Below are positions 11,901 through 19,870 of a stretch of 64,000 bases of DNA, piece after piece. The first letter of the stretch is position 1, and each line of letters opens with the position of its first letter. The translations under genes were made by a program, and so were the position numbers. Origin of the DNA: Verrucomicrobiales bacterium. Lineage in GTDB: Bacteria; Verrucomicrobiota; Verrucomicrobiia; Limisphaerales; CAIMTB01. The notes beneath the pieces are model-generated. The model did not search any database. It was not told where the DNA came from and worked only from the letters and a program-made list of their open reading frames with translations. The stretch spans positions 1-64,000 of the forward strand of contig JAEUHG010000048.1 in the NCBI GenBank assembly GCA_016795425.1. Reading direction: 5' to 3'.

Positions 11901-12087
11901 CATCGACGATCCCGGTGATCGGAATCCGGTGTTCGGTTTGGAAACGCTGGACGGCGAGCAACGTCGTCGAGCCGAACATTCCCGGAGGATCGGCGATGGG
12001 GATGCCGAGTTGGCGGAATTCCGACTGGAGGAGCGCGACGTCATCGCCGCGGAGGTGGAGTTCGAGATTTCGGCCTTGGAGTTTCAT
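2998..12087 (-). CDS. Tc toxin TcA-like subunit (pore-forming/translocation component) with N-terminal peptidoglycan-binding domain
   Basis: A protein of 3029 residues, in the size range of TcA subunits. In order: residues 1-75 are a PG_binding_1 domain (FGSTTLLAVQRFQTEHRIPI, then GIVDARTARLINQAI). Residues 80-170 are a carboxypeptidase-regulatory/Ig-like domain (VAGRLLRPDGSPVAGARV). Near 607-640 is a VRP1/SpvA-type segment (SCQCQHCASVYSPAAYLVDL). Around 1520-1600 is the region before the neuraminidase-like domain (DLQQWNWMKNYRVWEANRKV). At 2430-2690 are long charged helices, EKKDAEELALLRARHESELL and others, interrupted by a small hydrophobic patch, as in the alpha-pore domain. Near 2950 is the TcB-binding end (RFSYIAQGRSIAVQSLALV). 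TcA pentamers bind cells and inject the BC cocoon's payload. The start is 21 bp after the TcB-TcC stop, indicating cotranscription. The N-terminal cell-wall-type domains are unusual for TcA. Confidence 0.9.
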   Translation of the reverse strand: MKLQGRNLELHLRGDDVALLQSEFRQLGIPIADPPGMFGSTTLLAVQRFQTEHRIPITGIVDARTARLINQAIAALGRERWQVAGRLLRPDGSPVAGARVRALEKHLRREDRLGDATTERNGHYQVIYTAPASGDLSLIVRALQPDGTEIAASTVICHARPMETVDLVAGNQPLRGAPLFARLQTALRPRLTEERVSAADLSAADVDWLACRLELDAEALTRFADAARLARDAPLPREHEALFGLVMQTMPIVLEGLIAQSPATLRLALERAIADNIIDAALAARVPQIIAALQAVIVRLALREPTSDQATFRQLFELAGTRREHHEPLLTDYVQHQGTMAEFWEVQRGRLGREAVDELQQVVRLAALTLHHEPLLRELLRRRDRGDLGPRLEGLARLNREDWHRLLEEMIDGRRIGAPAFFGNDDDQRLSVYASFLARYIEAGSPTRVLVERLAADPPPAAAPALQFLRRNPDFEFRSQRVAAFLRTQPAALEGDPDPAATRASLETLQRLWDIAPPFDKHRTVRLVAQGIQSATQIRRIGESAFIEQATATLGSEDDARAVYARAAHKADLSLMLLSQTAFLNPTLVNVVPPQLLGPGVADLEDLFGSLDSCQCQHCASVYSPAAYLVDLLHFLLNRRSEQPGRSALDVLLQRRPDIGEVDLNCNNTDTTLPYVDLVVEILENAAAPGGDFPFQTEGDPADLLASPQHLHVPAYDPDHLAGAVYPWNLPFDLWTEMARTYLQHLGVPRHELMQRFRAANDPDRSIDIAAELLTLSPVDRQALVDATSASRRRLWGFDSAAELNQMLSERNASVILERSRMTYDELVATLETTFVNPAGDLRIVFAGADCDLEAATIAGFDAAAADRLQRFARLHHRLKWSIEELGALLTGLQISSTVNDEGLLRLADVQRLSDSLHVPLSVLLGWWAPRMDTDGIGHEASLYDRVFLDPSASQPVIEVFRLNAARTELAQAGEALVSAHLPQVHAALGIRSTDLQLLLSDLPDDRLNLRNLTRLHAPVSLAKALGLNVTELLILRALSGIDPVGPAAATSATSRFVELTRQVRDGGVSLALLDYLLRQRFVANAPFALTDQEIADRLRALRTALRAADTELALAPAGVDTTAPGFEADPDGTRTTILLAQVLPPDTVNRALALIRRDPTHSPADPEDFVLQEFARFTDADEAVERLVGPEALTETPDRFNYVLTQLLSHLRLRARERLAIASVAEANGIEDVLAEALLRNLVRSPADDQRPVLADFLEDDFVGSPHVPLDTLPPLDRATFPTLFDGHLRIHKLVQAIILFDLAPTQIRFVVEQGPDRGWPMIASLPLTPVDGAPSAFESWLALSRALRAGRSLPGGLADFFELLTRQNAPGIDRARYLDEVALRTGWNRESIGFITGASALDLNWPEDFRSGVFLSDLQLSVAQLHRLGVTAETAQSWSGSTVDPVAARTIVQAARSRYPDKEAWLGVARPLRDPLRERQRAALVDYLVHEHGARSANDLYGRYLVDVEMSPCMRTSRLVLAISSVQLFVQRCLLNLEADVRPSAIDLQQWNWMKNYRVWEANRKVFLYPENWIEPELRDDKSPFFLALEQGLLQDEISASSVEREYLRYLEALDQVANLEISALHVGKWGLESNVAHVFARTRNTPRQYFYRRWDGSAWTAWEPLEVGIEGDHLVPVLWNGRLNLFWPTFLEKAGEPASLDPDTPSHPQKYYEVKLAWSEYREGSWSPKRVTEESIETSVMFALFGPPQVVRFHEPIGNHSFVSSTASDGSIEIGALIRLAGNDPQANPNELTLAQAFRLTPIGDIETVDSLETQSRQWATSRRFPATRLFRNKVREVGGHAGFLAHTTSSSIYGAEAALVLENSPGRFSVVYPQAERPFFCRLPFFYQDPSRSFFVVPDGRYLVHGGNGVSLGSDFAISPPTTHSTSAPDVSLDLPAKVVAFHASAATAILASGSTPASSPASSPALPGHWETTRFLFAGHHHPFVRLLIEQLNRFGLHGILKPDARMEPSIGGTFQTLRRQALFRPYFWADYSPNRDVVENVRDVGEGIGGLAQIAALQPRDDFDFSFGGAYSIYNWELFFHAPFLIAKRLSANRRFEEAHRWFNFIFDPTDAPSDPEAESTEVSDWAWNVKPFVEHGRGQTIERWMLLLSATGLSAADQQRRRELNDEVKAWRKNPFQPHLIARLRIQPYMMAAVMAYLDNLIAWADDLFRRDTMESINQASQLYILAAEVLGERPRDIAAHEGTRRVIDGQVVTNFNDLRPHLDAFSNALVTLEGILYPGEADQGLSNSGGLVQATDFAAPSTAGNGLALDLDFAAPVPAVVGPTLFFCIPRNEKLVGYWDTVADRLFKIRHCMNIEGVVRQLPLFEPPIDPALLVKAAASGVDLGSVLADLGAPLPIYRFSTLLQKARDLASSVKALGGALLTTLEKKDAEELALLRARHESELLSVARLVRDKAIEEARANLDALLESKATVEFRRAFFASREHTNAREQLQQKKLENAFALQTTSQALELLMGALALIPQFDVGVSGAFGTPVVKVEVGGVQLSTAVQVVSRALQLAASVESYRANKAAIEGGYDRRQEEWDFQADTAEREKTQIDKQIDAARIRLAMAEQELKNHDLQVQNSQSVEAYLRDKYTHQELYGWMIAQLSSVHFQAHQLALDLARRAERCYRRELGLQESAFIGSGHWDSLRKGLLAGEKLELDLQRLEAEYLHRNSREYELTKHVSLRQLDPLALLALKATGRCEFNLPEWLFDLDGPGHYFRRLKTLSLSLPCVVGPYASVNCTASLLSSSVRIAPLVTGGYARNGEDSTRFLDSFGTIHSVVTSGANNDSGLFETNLRDERYLPFEGSGAVSRWRLELPGEFRQFDYGTIADVVLHVRYTAREGGAQLREAAIQHLAAALAAANDAAPVVLLGLRQDYPGEWQRFLGGDPLTIGIGRHRFSYIAQGRSIAVQSLALVTLTDAPPVPVAVSPQELGLEAFPTFEPSAQDEVTMELAADSTLIPRDASVDPFLLLRYAIL

Positions 12088-12108
12088 GGCGGTCGGCGCG
12101 GGACGCCG

Positions 12109-15100
12109 CTATTGGATCTGAACCCAGATCCAGTCGCGGAATCGTTGGAATGACTTCTGCCAGTCCTCGATGTTGGACGGTTCGATGACGGTGATGGGCA
12201 TCCCCTTATCAGTGTCGGGGTTGGCTCGCTGGATGGCCTGGTTGATCAGGCCCTCGATGTCCAGATTCTGTGGTCCCAATCTCCTGGCACGGCTTCCGCG
12301 CTTGTCCTCGCGGTCGACGAAATCGTAGTTCATGAGGCTCTCTCCCGTTTCGACGTCGGGCAGGCCGAGCAGGTGCAGGTATTCGTGGAGGCGGATGTTG
12401 TGCCTGGTGGCTTCGGAGGTGCCGCTCTTCATGGGCCGCATCTGAACCACCAAGTCCAGGTAAGTCGTTCCGCGACTCACCTTTTGGTTTGCCGGCGCGG
12501 ACATCTCGGTCTCGAGAATCGAGGTCGCATGCTGTTTGGAGATGCCGTTCAGACGATCACGAACCGCTTGCAGATCCTGCTTGCTGAGTCCGATGGACTG
12601 GCCGCGCTTCAGGACCGTCTTCTTCAATTCCGCGGACGGTGAATTCTCGCCCAGGTAGATGTTGGAGGACGCTTCACGATGCAGGAACGAGATCCACCAG
12701 CGTTGGGCGGCGTTCCGATACTTCTCGCGCCGCACTCCCTGTCGTCCCGTTCTCCAATGCAGGCGCGTACCTTGTTTGGCTTCGAGGATGTCCGCCTCGG
12801 GCGGGGCATAGACGGCGATGGCGAACTGGACACGATACTCGACCCCATCCTGGTCAAAGGTCTTGGAGAACTGGTTCAGGGTGGCGGCCGTTTCCGAGGC
12901 TTCGGCGAAGCTTTGGGCATCGACGGTGTACACCTTCGCCTCAAACGTCACTGTCCGTGCCTGATGGTCGACCCGGAGTTGGTAACGGAGACCGTCGGGA
13001 TCCACGAACTTGACCGGGTTGGCGGCGACGAACAGGTAGGAGGAATGCTCGGGATGTTCAGGGGCGACCGGATCGGGAGCCGTCCATCGTCCCAGCCAGG
13101 GCGCATAGTATCTGGCTCCGTGGAAGTTCAGGCCGGTTTCCTCATCGCGTTCCTTGGCGCTGAAGCGGTAGCGTTTCAGGCTCACCTGTGCCTGCGTCCG
13201 TCCAGCCTGAAACGCGGTGCTGCCGTAGGGATGGTATTCCTCATAGCTGATCACGGCGCCGTCGGCGTCCAGTTCCAGCAGGGAGGAGCTGAGGTGGTTG
13301 CCAAACTGGTAACGCTGGAGCGGAGGGCCGGGATTCTCCTCCCCGCGCGTTCGGGTTTCCACCAGGGCCACGCGCTGTTGGTCGTCCATGACATGCAAGG
13401 TCTCGCGCTCCAGGGCGATCCCGTCGCCGGCGGGCCCGTATTCACGGTAGACTTCGACCCCTCCGAGGTAGATCCGCTCGCGCAGCCGCGGGGAGGTTTC
13501 GCTCGTTCCAGTGTCGCGCACGGTGATTTTTCGGACCCGCCGGCCCGCCGCGTCGTAATGGTAGTAGGTGGTCTCCGGCGCGCCGTCGTTGACGACCTGA
13601 CGGGAGCTCGAACGCAATTGATCGGTGAAGGTCCATTGCACACTGGCCAGGTGGGCCATGGCCGTCATGTTTCCGTGCGGGTCGTGGGCGAAGAGTTCGT
13701 CGACCTGTCCGGTGCGCGCGCGGCTCAAGCGATTGCTGTGCTTCCCTGGCTCGATCGCGCTCGTTTCGTCGTAAAAGAAGCTCCTGCTCCAATTGCCGTT
13801 GGCCGCCCGGTGCTCGAGCTGCAGGAAGTTGCCGGCGCTGTCGTATTGGTAGCGCTCGGTATAGCGGCGCAGGGCTTGTCCATCGTGAGGATGGAGGTGC
13901 CCTGCGCGGCCGTCGTCGTTCCAGCTCGATGAGGGTTGTGCCAACTGGCCGATGTGCTCGCGGCCGCTCGCCTCGATGAGCCGGTAAAGGGCGTCGTAGG
14001 TGTAGTCGGCGTGGGGTTCGACGACCGCGCCGTCGAAGTGGACCGTTTGTTGCGCACTGTCCAGGAGGTCGGTGATGTTCCCCGCCGGATCATAAGTATA
14101 GCCGAGGTCCTGAAGCACCTCCGCACCCCGGCGGGTGGTCAATGCGGTGAGTCGCGAGGTCAAGGGATCGTAACGATAGGTCGTGCGGACGCCGTTGCCA
14201 TAGTCGACCCGGGTGCGCCTTCCCTTGGCGTCACGGTCGATATTGGTGACGAACCCGGTGGATGGGGCCGCACCTCGCACTTGAACCGAGAGCCGCTCCA
14301 GCAGGCCGGCTTCGTTGTATTCATGCCGTGTCACACTGCCGTCGGGGGTGACGATCGTGATTGGACGGTTGAGGGCGTCGTAGGTGGTCCGGGTCTCAAA
14401 GGTGTCCGGCGCCAGCGCGGGGGCGGCGGACCAGTCAGGATAGGAGCGGTACTCCGATGTCAGTTGTCGTGTCTGCTGCAGCAGGTTGCCCTTGAAGTCG
14501 AACGCCACGTTCGTGACGACGCCGGCGCCATCGAAGACGCGTGCCGGCCGGGTGCGCACGTTGCGCGCCCTGGCGTCCGGTTCGTTTTCGCCGTAATCGA
14601 CGCGGCCGCAGGTCAATTCGGCCGACGGATTCAATGGATCGTGGCCGCGGACGTGTTGGCGCCGAGGCCGTCGCAACGCGTCGTACTCGGTGCGCAGAAC
14701 ATGCCCTCGGCTGTCCCAGGTTCGTATGGGTTTTCCGGCGACATCGTTGAGCACCCAACGTTCGCCTGCGTCCAGGTTGGAACTGTGGATCACGTTGCCA
14801 GGCAGATCGTAGTCGTACCGCATCACCACGCGGCCCCGAGGGTCGTCGGCCTGGATGATCGCGTCTCTCGCTGAGCGTTGGCGTCCCAGAATGTCCACTT
14901 CCACTCGGGTCGCATGGAACTCCTCGAGGGTGGCGCCGTCGCGGAGAAAGCGGTTGTGGACCACAGTGAGAAAAGGTCGCGCTTGAGCGTCGAAGTGAAT
15001 GACGGCGGGCGTGCCGGCATGAAGGGTGGTCTTCTCAGCGGCTGCCTGCTCATGTGGGCCCAGCGCGCCGGTGGATCGCTGGGAGCGCCAGGAAGGCAGG

Positions 15101-18100
15101 TATTCGGCGGTATCGAGGCGCCGGAAGTATCCGCCGACGTCAGGGTCCGTGGACGGATCGTCCACGAGCACGGTGTCATTCAGGTCCCAACGGGTCTGGC
15201 GCCACGGGTTGAAGGCGATTTTCTCCCAGGTGTGGTTCGGATGAAGTGTGGCGATCGCGCGGCCCAGCGGATCGTGAAAGACGACCGGACTGACGCCGAT
15301 GCGGCGATCGAACTCAAACCGATGGGTGTCGCTGAAGAAGGGTTCGTATTGGCGAACGACTCCGCCCTTGTTGTTGAAAACCGTCCAGCCCGTGGCGACC
15401 CAGCGAGGGTGGGAATTCTCCTCGGTCATGAGGGGATGTCCATCGGGTCCCACGAGGATTTCCCCGTTCTCATTGCGCTGGGGTACGGGCCCCGCCTCCG
15501 CCTGGAACTTGCGCTGGATTTCGCGGCCGAACCCGTCGGAGTAAGAATAACTGAACTGGATGGACGTCGTCTGGCCCGCTGCCAGGTCCGACCTGTGGGT
15601 GTGGCGCAACAGGGCGCCAACGACGGGGGCCTCGGGCGACGCGTTGTGTTGGGTGCGGTGAAAGGCGAACAGGTCGTACACCAGGCGGGTGGTCGCGCCC
15701 TGCAGCAAGGCCTGCGGATCAGCCAGAGGATCGGCCAGTTGAGCAGCGACAACATCCGCATCGAGGTCGGCGACAAAGTCCGCGAGGGAGTCGCCCAGGC
15801 TCTCGGTTGCTTTGCCCATGACCGCGGTGCCGACCACCTGGCCGAGGGCATCCAACGCCACTTCCGAACGGTTGCCGTTGGGATCGATCACCCTCCTGGG
15901 CTGCAGGACGCGGTAGTCATTGGTGATCTCGACGATGTTCCCCAGGGCGTCCTCGGTTGTGATCGGCAGCAGCGCGTGGTCGTCCAGGACGATTCGGGAC
16001 GAATTTCCGAAAGGATCAGTGAATCGTTGCGGCACGAAGAATTGTTGGCGAGCGACGGCCAGTTCCTGTGCGGGTGAATCGTCGAGAGGTGCCGAATAGA
16101 ACGCGCGGCCTGTCGGTATCCACCAACCCGCCTCCACGGCGTCCTGCAGGTATCCCCCTTCGAGCAACAAGGTGGGATCCACACGATCGCCGAAGACCTC
16201 TGTCAGCAGACCAGGCGTGAAGGCGAGCGTGCGCTTCTCGCCTGGCAATCCCATGGCTTCCACGGTGCCGAGTGGCAGGAGTGCCCGCGCATCGCCGGCG
16301 GCGGTTCCCAGGTCGTCCGGCCGATAGAACTGGCGCGCCTGCGCGATCAGTCGACGCTGCAACGAGCCATCGGGCACGGTTTCGTAGGCAATGGGCTGGG
16401 CCGAAGTCGACACGGCCTCGATTTGTTCCATCGACAACCGCCGCGCGGCGCCAGGAAGCGCGATCCCCGTGAGTTCGAACGTGCGCGTCTCGCTGGGCAT
16501 GGGGGTGCGATAGGCGTGAGGCGTGTCCACGGCGTTGGTGAAATCGTTTTCGGCAAGCGTGGCGAGCAATCGAGACTGCCGCTGGCGATCGGATGCCAGC
16601 AGTGCCGGGTCCTCCGAACGCCTGCCGTAGGCGACCGTGGCCGATCGAAGGACGTTTCCGAACGCGTCGACGGCGAGCGTCCAGCGATGCGTCACCCGCG
16701 GATCGGTCGGATCGCGCTCATAGTGGAAAGCAATCGATTCTCGTGGATGTACGAGGAAGACGGCGTGGCGATTGCGGGCGCGGGCTTGCACGACTCGTAG
16801 GGTGAAACTCTGTTCGGTCACTGTGTACGGGTGTGCCGACCGCGACGTGCCATCCTCAGCGTAGATTTCCTGCCGCAACATCGAACCCTTCAAGGCCCGG
16901 CACGCCTCGCGCGCATCCGGTAAGCTGAGGCCTTCGGGCAGAAGGGTGTCGGGCAGAAAACCCAGCTCCGCCGGGTCGTCTTCCAGCCCTGGTGGGCGAT
17001 AATACTCCGATTCGAACTGACGACTCATGGCCAGTCCGTCGAGATAGGCGCCGGTGTGGAACCAAGTGCGTGTCAGCGCCGGCGGCACGTAGGAGGCGGA
17101 GTCCTCGTTGGCGGGCTGAACGCCGGTACCCGGCAGTGTGCCGATCTCCTGGGTGTCCCATTGGTCGACGCGGCCGAATCCGCGAAATTCCCGTTCAACG
17201 CCGTCAAAGTACCCGTGGTGATACGCGTAGCGCGTGACGAAGCGATTGCGGCTGATACGGTCCACCGTCTCGACACGGTCGACCACGTGGACTGGAAACG
17301 GGAGCCGTGTGATCCAGGGAGTTCCGGCGGCGCGGTCCTGCGCGTAAAAGCGGGTCGAGGGGGAGTAGTGGATGTGGGTTTCGGCTCCCAGGTTGTTGCG
17401 CATCGAGATCAGCAGATGCGGCTTCTGACCGCCCATCAGGTCGATGTAGCGAAGCGACCGTCGGGCATCGGGGCTGATGGGAGTCGAGAAGACCAGGCAG
17501 GCGGTGCCGTTGCCGAGTACATCGGCCATGGTGACCGAGGACAGGCTGTGGACGTTGGGAAACTGCCTGAGGTGCCGGGCTGGCGACCAGCGGTTGCCGG
17601 ATTGGTTGAAGAAGATCCGAACGCCGTCACTGCCTAGATAGACGAGGTCGGCGGCGCCGGACCCGTCGATGTCGGCTAACCGAAGGCGACGCGGGTCGAA
17701 CAGATCGGGCGCCTCGAACCAGGGCGCCCCATCCATGCTCACCTTGGCGCCGAACCGGCCGTGGCCGAGGTTTGGCCAGTAACAGACCTCTCCATTGCGA
17801 ACGCGCACGATATCCGTGAGGCCGTCGCCGTTGAGATCCGCGAGAAAGAGCGTTTGGCTGACATCGGCGAAGACGACGCGGGGACCTGTTTGCTCGTCGA
17901 GGGAGGTGGCGGCGCGTTGCGCCGGACCAAAACCGTCCTCCGCGAGGGAGGCGTGCCAGCAAAGGGCGTCGTCCTCAGTGATGAGCAGGTCGGCGTGCCC
18001 ATCGCCCGTCAGATCGATGAATCGCAAATTCGGGTTGCGCCAGTCCACAACAGGCAACGACCGGAACGGCTTCTTGACGCTCCAACCTCCCGGTTCGGTG

Positions 18101-19644
18101 CGTTCGTGGAATCCCGGAATCGGGCTCTCCAGATTCACCAGGTCAAGTTGCCCGTCGCCTGCCAGGTCGAGCAGCCGCTGGCCGTCCAGCAGCGAACCGG
18201 GTTGGGGTTTGGCTGCCAGCGCCTGCAATGGGCCGAAACGCGCGGTGGGCGGCGCCCCGCTCGCGTGGGCGGCCGCAGGACTCTCGTTGCGTCGGTAATA
18301 CCAATGTTCAGCCTGGTCCGTCAGGATACCCGGCATTCCTTCTCCATCCAGGTCGACCCATCGGTAGTGCCAGTCGTCAACGCCATGGGGTAGATGGCGC
18401 AGGGAATCGGCATCGAAGTCCCGGATGGTGTCGTCGAGGGTCGCCTGGCTGTAGGTGAACTCGATCCACGGCATGGCGCGGCGCAGGTAGCCGCCAGTGT
18501 CCCGGCGTCGGTAGCCCGCGTGGGTGGCGGCGAGCAGAAACGTGTAGACCGGTGTTTGAGGCGAAACCGAATTGAGGACCGTGGAGAAGGAGAAGTCCGT
18601 CGATCGAACCAGGCAGTCGTTACCCACCGCGGGGTCGTCGGGAAAATGGTGAAACATCAGGACGCGGCGACATAGGCGATACGTCCGGACCTCGAATCCC
18701 GCGCGATAACTGGAGAACGGATCGAGGCGCACCGGCCACGCGCGCGTCTCGAGTTGGGGACTCGGATCCTCGGCGTCATGCTCGCCGTAGTCGAACACCA
18801 GTTCGAAGCACCAATCCTGCGGAAGAGGAGGGCGCGGGGAGGTTTCCAGGTCGGGAAAGTAAGGGGTTCGGTTGCCGTAGCGGATGCGTTTGAGATACCG
18901 GTTGGCGGCACGGGACATTTCCGTTCGATGGCGCTCGTGCAATGGCGTGAGGGCCACCTCCTGCGAGTTCTCGGACTTGTAGCCGTAGCTCGAGACCTGG
19001 CCTTTGTCGTCATGAGTCTCACACACCAGCCAGCTGAAGATGCGTCGCGGGTCCGATGGGTCGCTGATCCGGCTTTCCGCCGTCCGCCCGTACCACGTCG
19101 TCACATTGTCTCGCGACAGGGACCTCCAAAAGCTGTCGGCGCGATCCGCCGCATTCACCCAGCGTTCGATCCGGGCAAAGAGTCCCTCGATGCGAGGCCG
19201 ATAACGACGAATCTCATAGAGAGCGCCAAACGCCTGTCGCACTTCGAGGTGACGGCGCAGTTCGCCATTGTCTTCGACCAGTTCCGGCACCAGGTCTTCG
19301 GCCGCCGAGAGGAGGAATGTGTCTTCGTCCTCGGCGTCCGCGTAGCGCGGAATGCCTTTGTCGGTTTTGCGGGTGATTGCGGGCAGCGCCAAGGTCCAAC
19401 CGAATCCGAAGGGTCCGTTGCCGGATCCCGAATCGTAACCAAGTGCCAGCGAGGGCCCGAACCCGGCGCGGCCGGGGCTGGCTGCGATGGGGAGGTTTAC
19501 GGAACCACCGCCGGTGGCGGGATGAGCGGCGAACTTCTCTCCGATGCCGCGGATGGCGCCGCCACCCTTGGGCAGGCTCGCCTGAGGCGGCGGGGAGCCG
19601 CCCCAGTGTGCTGCCGTTGCGCCCGAGTTAGGGTCTCGCTCCAC
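12109..19644 (-). CDS. Fused TcB-TcC (SpvB/RHS) toxin cocoon with C-terminal metzincin-like payload
   Basis: The 2511-residue protein starts at GTG with AGGAAG about 10 nt upstream. Residues 1-340 are an SpvB domain (GEKFAAHPATGGGSVNLPI, GFGWTLALPAITRKTDKGIP). Residues 400-680 hold FG-GAP/VCBS-like repeats (DLNGDGLTDIVRVRNGEVCY). The TcB middle domain follows, then RHS repeats from about 1600 (YDAAGRRVRKITVRD, YDPAGNITDL). The RHS core ends with ARYYAPWLGRWTAPDP and DPDGL (2215-2219), the usual boundary of the autocleaved payload. The remaining 290 residues are a hypervariable toxin containing HEYLHLLGLPD (2420-2430) and LMNYDF (Met 2438): HExxHxxGxxD plus a Met-turn, as in metzincin zinc proteases. 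The cocoon would release this domain through TcA into a target cell. B and C are fused and lie upstream of A. Confidence 0.9.
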   Translation of the reverse strand: MERDPNSGATAAHWGGSPPPQASLPKGGGAIRGIGEKFAAHPATGGGSVNLPIAASPGRAGFGPSLALGYDSGSGNGPFGFGWTLALPAITRKTDKGIPRYADAEDEDTFLLSAAEDLVPELVEDNGELRRHLEVRQAFGALYEIRRYRPRIEGLFARIERWVNAADRADSFWRSLSRDNVTTWYGRTAESRISDPSDPRRIFSWLVCETHDDKGQVSSYGYKSENSQEVALTPLHERHRTEMSRAANRYLKRIRYGNRTPYFPDLETSPRPPLPQDWCFELVFDYGEHDAEDPSPQLETRAWPVRLDPFSSYRAGFEVRTYRLCRRVLMFHHFPDDPAVGNDCLVRSTDFSFSTVLNSVSPQTPVYTFLLAATHAGYRRRDTGGYLRRAMPWIEFTYSQATLDDTIRDFDADSLRHLPHGVDDWHYRWVDLDGEGMPGILTDQAEHWYYRRNESPAAAHASGAPPTARFGPLQALAAKPQPGSLLDGQRLLDLAGDGQLDLVNLESPIPGFHERTEPGGWSVKKPFRSLPVVDWRNPNLRFIDLTGDGHADLLITEDDALCWHASLAEDGFGPAQRAATSLDEQTGPRVVFADVSQTLFLADLNGDGLTDIVRVRNGEVCYWPNLGHGRFGAKVSMDGAPWFEAPDLFDPRRLRLADIDGSGAADLVYLGSDGVRIFFNQSGNRWSPARHLRQFPNVHSLSSVTMADVLGNGTACLVFSTPISPDARRSLRYIDLMGGQKPHLLISMRNNLGAETHIHYSPSTRFYAQDRAAGTPWITRLPFPVHVVDRVETVDRISRNRFVTRYAYHHGYFDGVEREFRGFGRVDQWDTQEIGTLPGTGVQPANEDSASYVPPALTRTWFHTGAYLDGLAMSRQFESEYYRPPGLEDDPAELGFLPDTLLPEGLSLPDAREACRALKGSMLRQEIYAEDGTSRSAHPYTVTEQSFTLRVVQARARNRHAVFLVHPRESIAFHYERDPTDPRVTHRWTLAVDAFGNVLRSATVAYGRRSEDPALLASDRQRQSRLLATLAENDFTNAVDTPHAYRTPMPSETRTFELTGIALPGAARRLSMEQIEAVSTSAQPIAYETVPDGSLQRRLIAQARQFYRPDDLGTAAGDARALLPLGTVEAMGLPGEKRTLAFTPGLLTEVFGDRVDPTLLLEGGYLQDAVEAGWWIPTGRAFYSAPLDDSPAQELAVARQQFFVPQRFTDPFGNSSRIVLDDHALLPITTEDALGNIVEITNDYRVLQPRRVIDPNGNRSEVALDALGQVVGTAVMGKATESLGDSLADFVADLDADVVAAQLADPLADPQALLQGATTRLVYDLFAFHRTQHNASPEAPVVGALLRHTHRSDLAAGQTTSIQFSYSYSDGFGREIQRKFQAEAGPVPQRNENGEILVGPDGHPLMTEENSHPRWVATGWTVFNNKGGVVRQYEPFFSDTHRFEFDRRIGVSPVVFHDPLGRAIATLHPNHTWEKIAFNPWRQTRWDLNDTVLVDDPSTDPDVGGYFRRLDTAEYLPSWRSQRSTGALGPHEQAAAEKTTLHAGTPAVIHFDAQARPFLTVVHNRFLRDGATLEEFHATRVEVDILGRQRSARDAIIQADDPRGRVVMRYDYDLPGNVIHSSNLDAGERWVLNDVAGKPIRTWDSRGHVLRTEYDALRRPRRQHVRGHDPLNPSAELTCGRVDYGENEPDARARNVRTRPARVFDGAGVVTNVAFDFKGNLLQQTRQLTSEYRSYPDWSAAPALAPDTFETRTTYDALNRPITIVTPDGSVTRHEYNEAGLLERLSVQVRGAAPSTGFVTNIDRDAKGRRTRVDYGNGVRTTYRYDPLTSRLTALTTRRGAEVLQDLGYTYDPAGNITDLLDSAQQTVHFDGAVVEPHADYTYDALYRLIEASGREHIGQLAQPSSSWNDDGRAGHLHPHDGQALRRYTERYQYDSAGNFLQLEHRAANGNWSRSFFYDETSAIEPGKHSNRLSRARTGQVDELFAHDPHGNMTAMAHLASVQWTFTDQLRSSSRQVVNDGAPETTYYHYDAAGRRVRKITVRDTGTSETSPRLRERIYLGGVEVYREYGPAGDGIALERETLHVMDDQQRVALVETRTRGEENPGPPLQRYQFGNHLSSSLLELDADGAVISYEEYHPYGSTAFQAGRTQAQVSLKRYRFSAKERDEETGLNFHGARYYAPWLGRWTAPDPVAPEHPEHSSYLFVAANPVKFVDPDGLRYQLRVDHQARTVTFEAKVYTVDAQSFAEASETAATLNQFSKTFDQDGVEYRVQFAIAVYAPPEADILEAKQGTRLHWRTGRQGVRREKYRNAAQRWWISFLHREASSNIYLGENSPSAELKKTVLKRGQSIGLSKQDLQAVRDRLNGISKQHATSILETEMSAPANQKVSRGTTYLDLVVQMRPMKSGTSEATRHNIRLHEYLHLLGLPDVETGESLMNYDFVDREDKRGSRARRLGPQNLDIEGLINQAIQRANPDTDKGMPITVIEPSNIEDWQKSFQRFRDWIWVQIQ

Positions 19645-19870
19645 AAGGCAATCTTCCTGGCTGCTTCAGTGCGGGCACACCGCGTCTCGCCAAGCCATGG
19701 CAGTCCAGCGCGCACGCTTTCCGATGGTGTATTCTCCCCCTCGCTCCGGCACCGCGAATCATCCAAAGCGATCCTTCGACGATCGCAGTTTTGACGTTTC
19801 ACCCAAGGGCGTCAACCAAGCGCCCTCAAAATGTTGTCGGGTATCATCAGCGTCTCGTGTCGTTGCCGCA

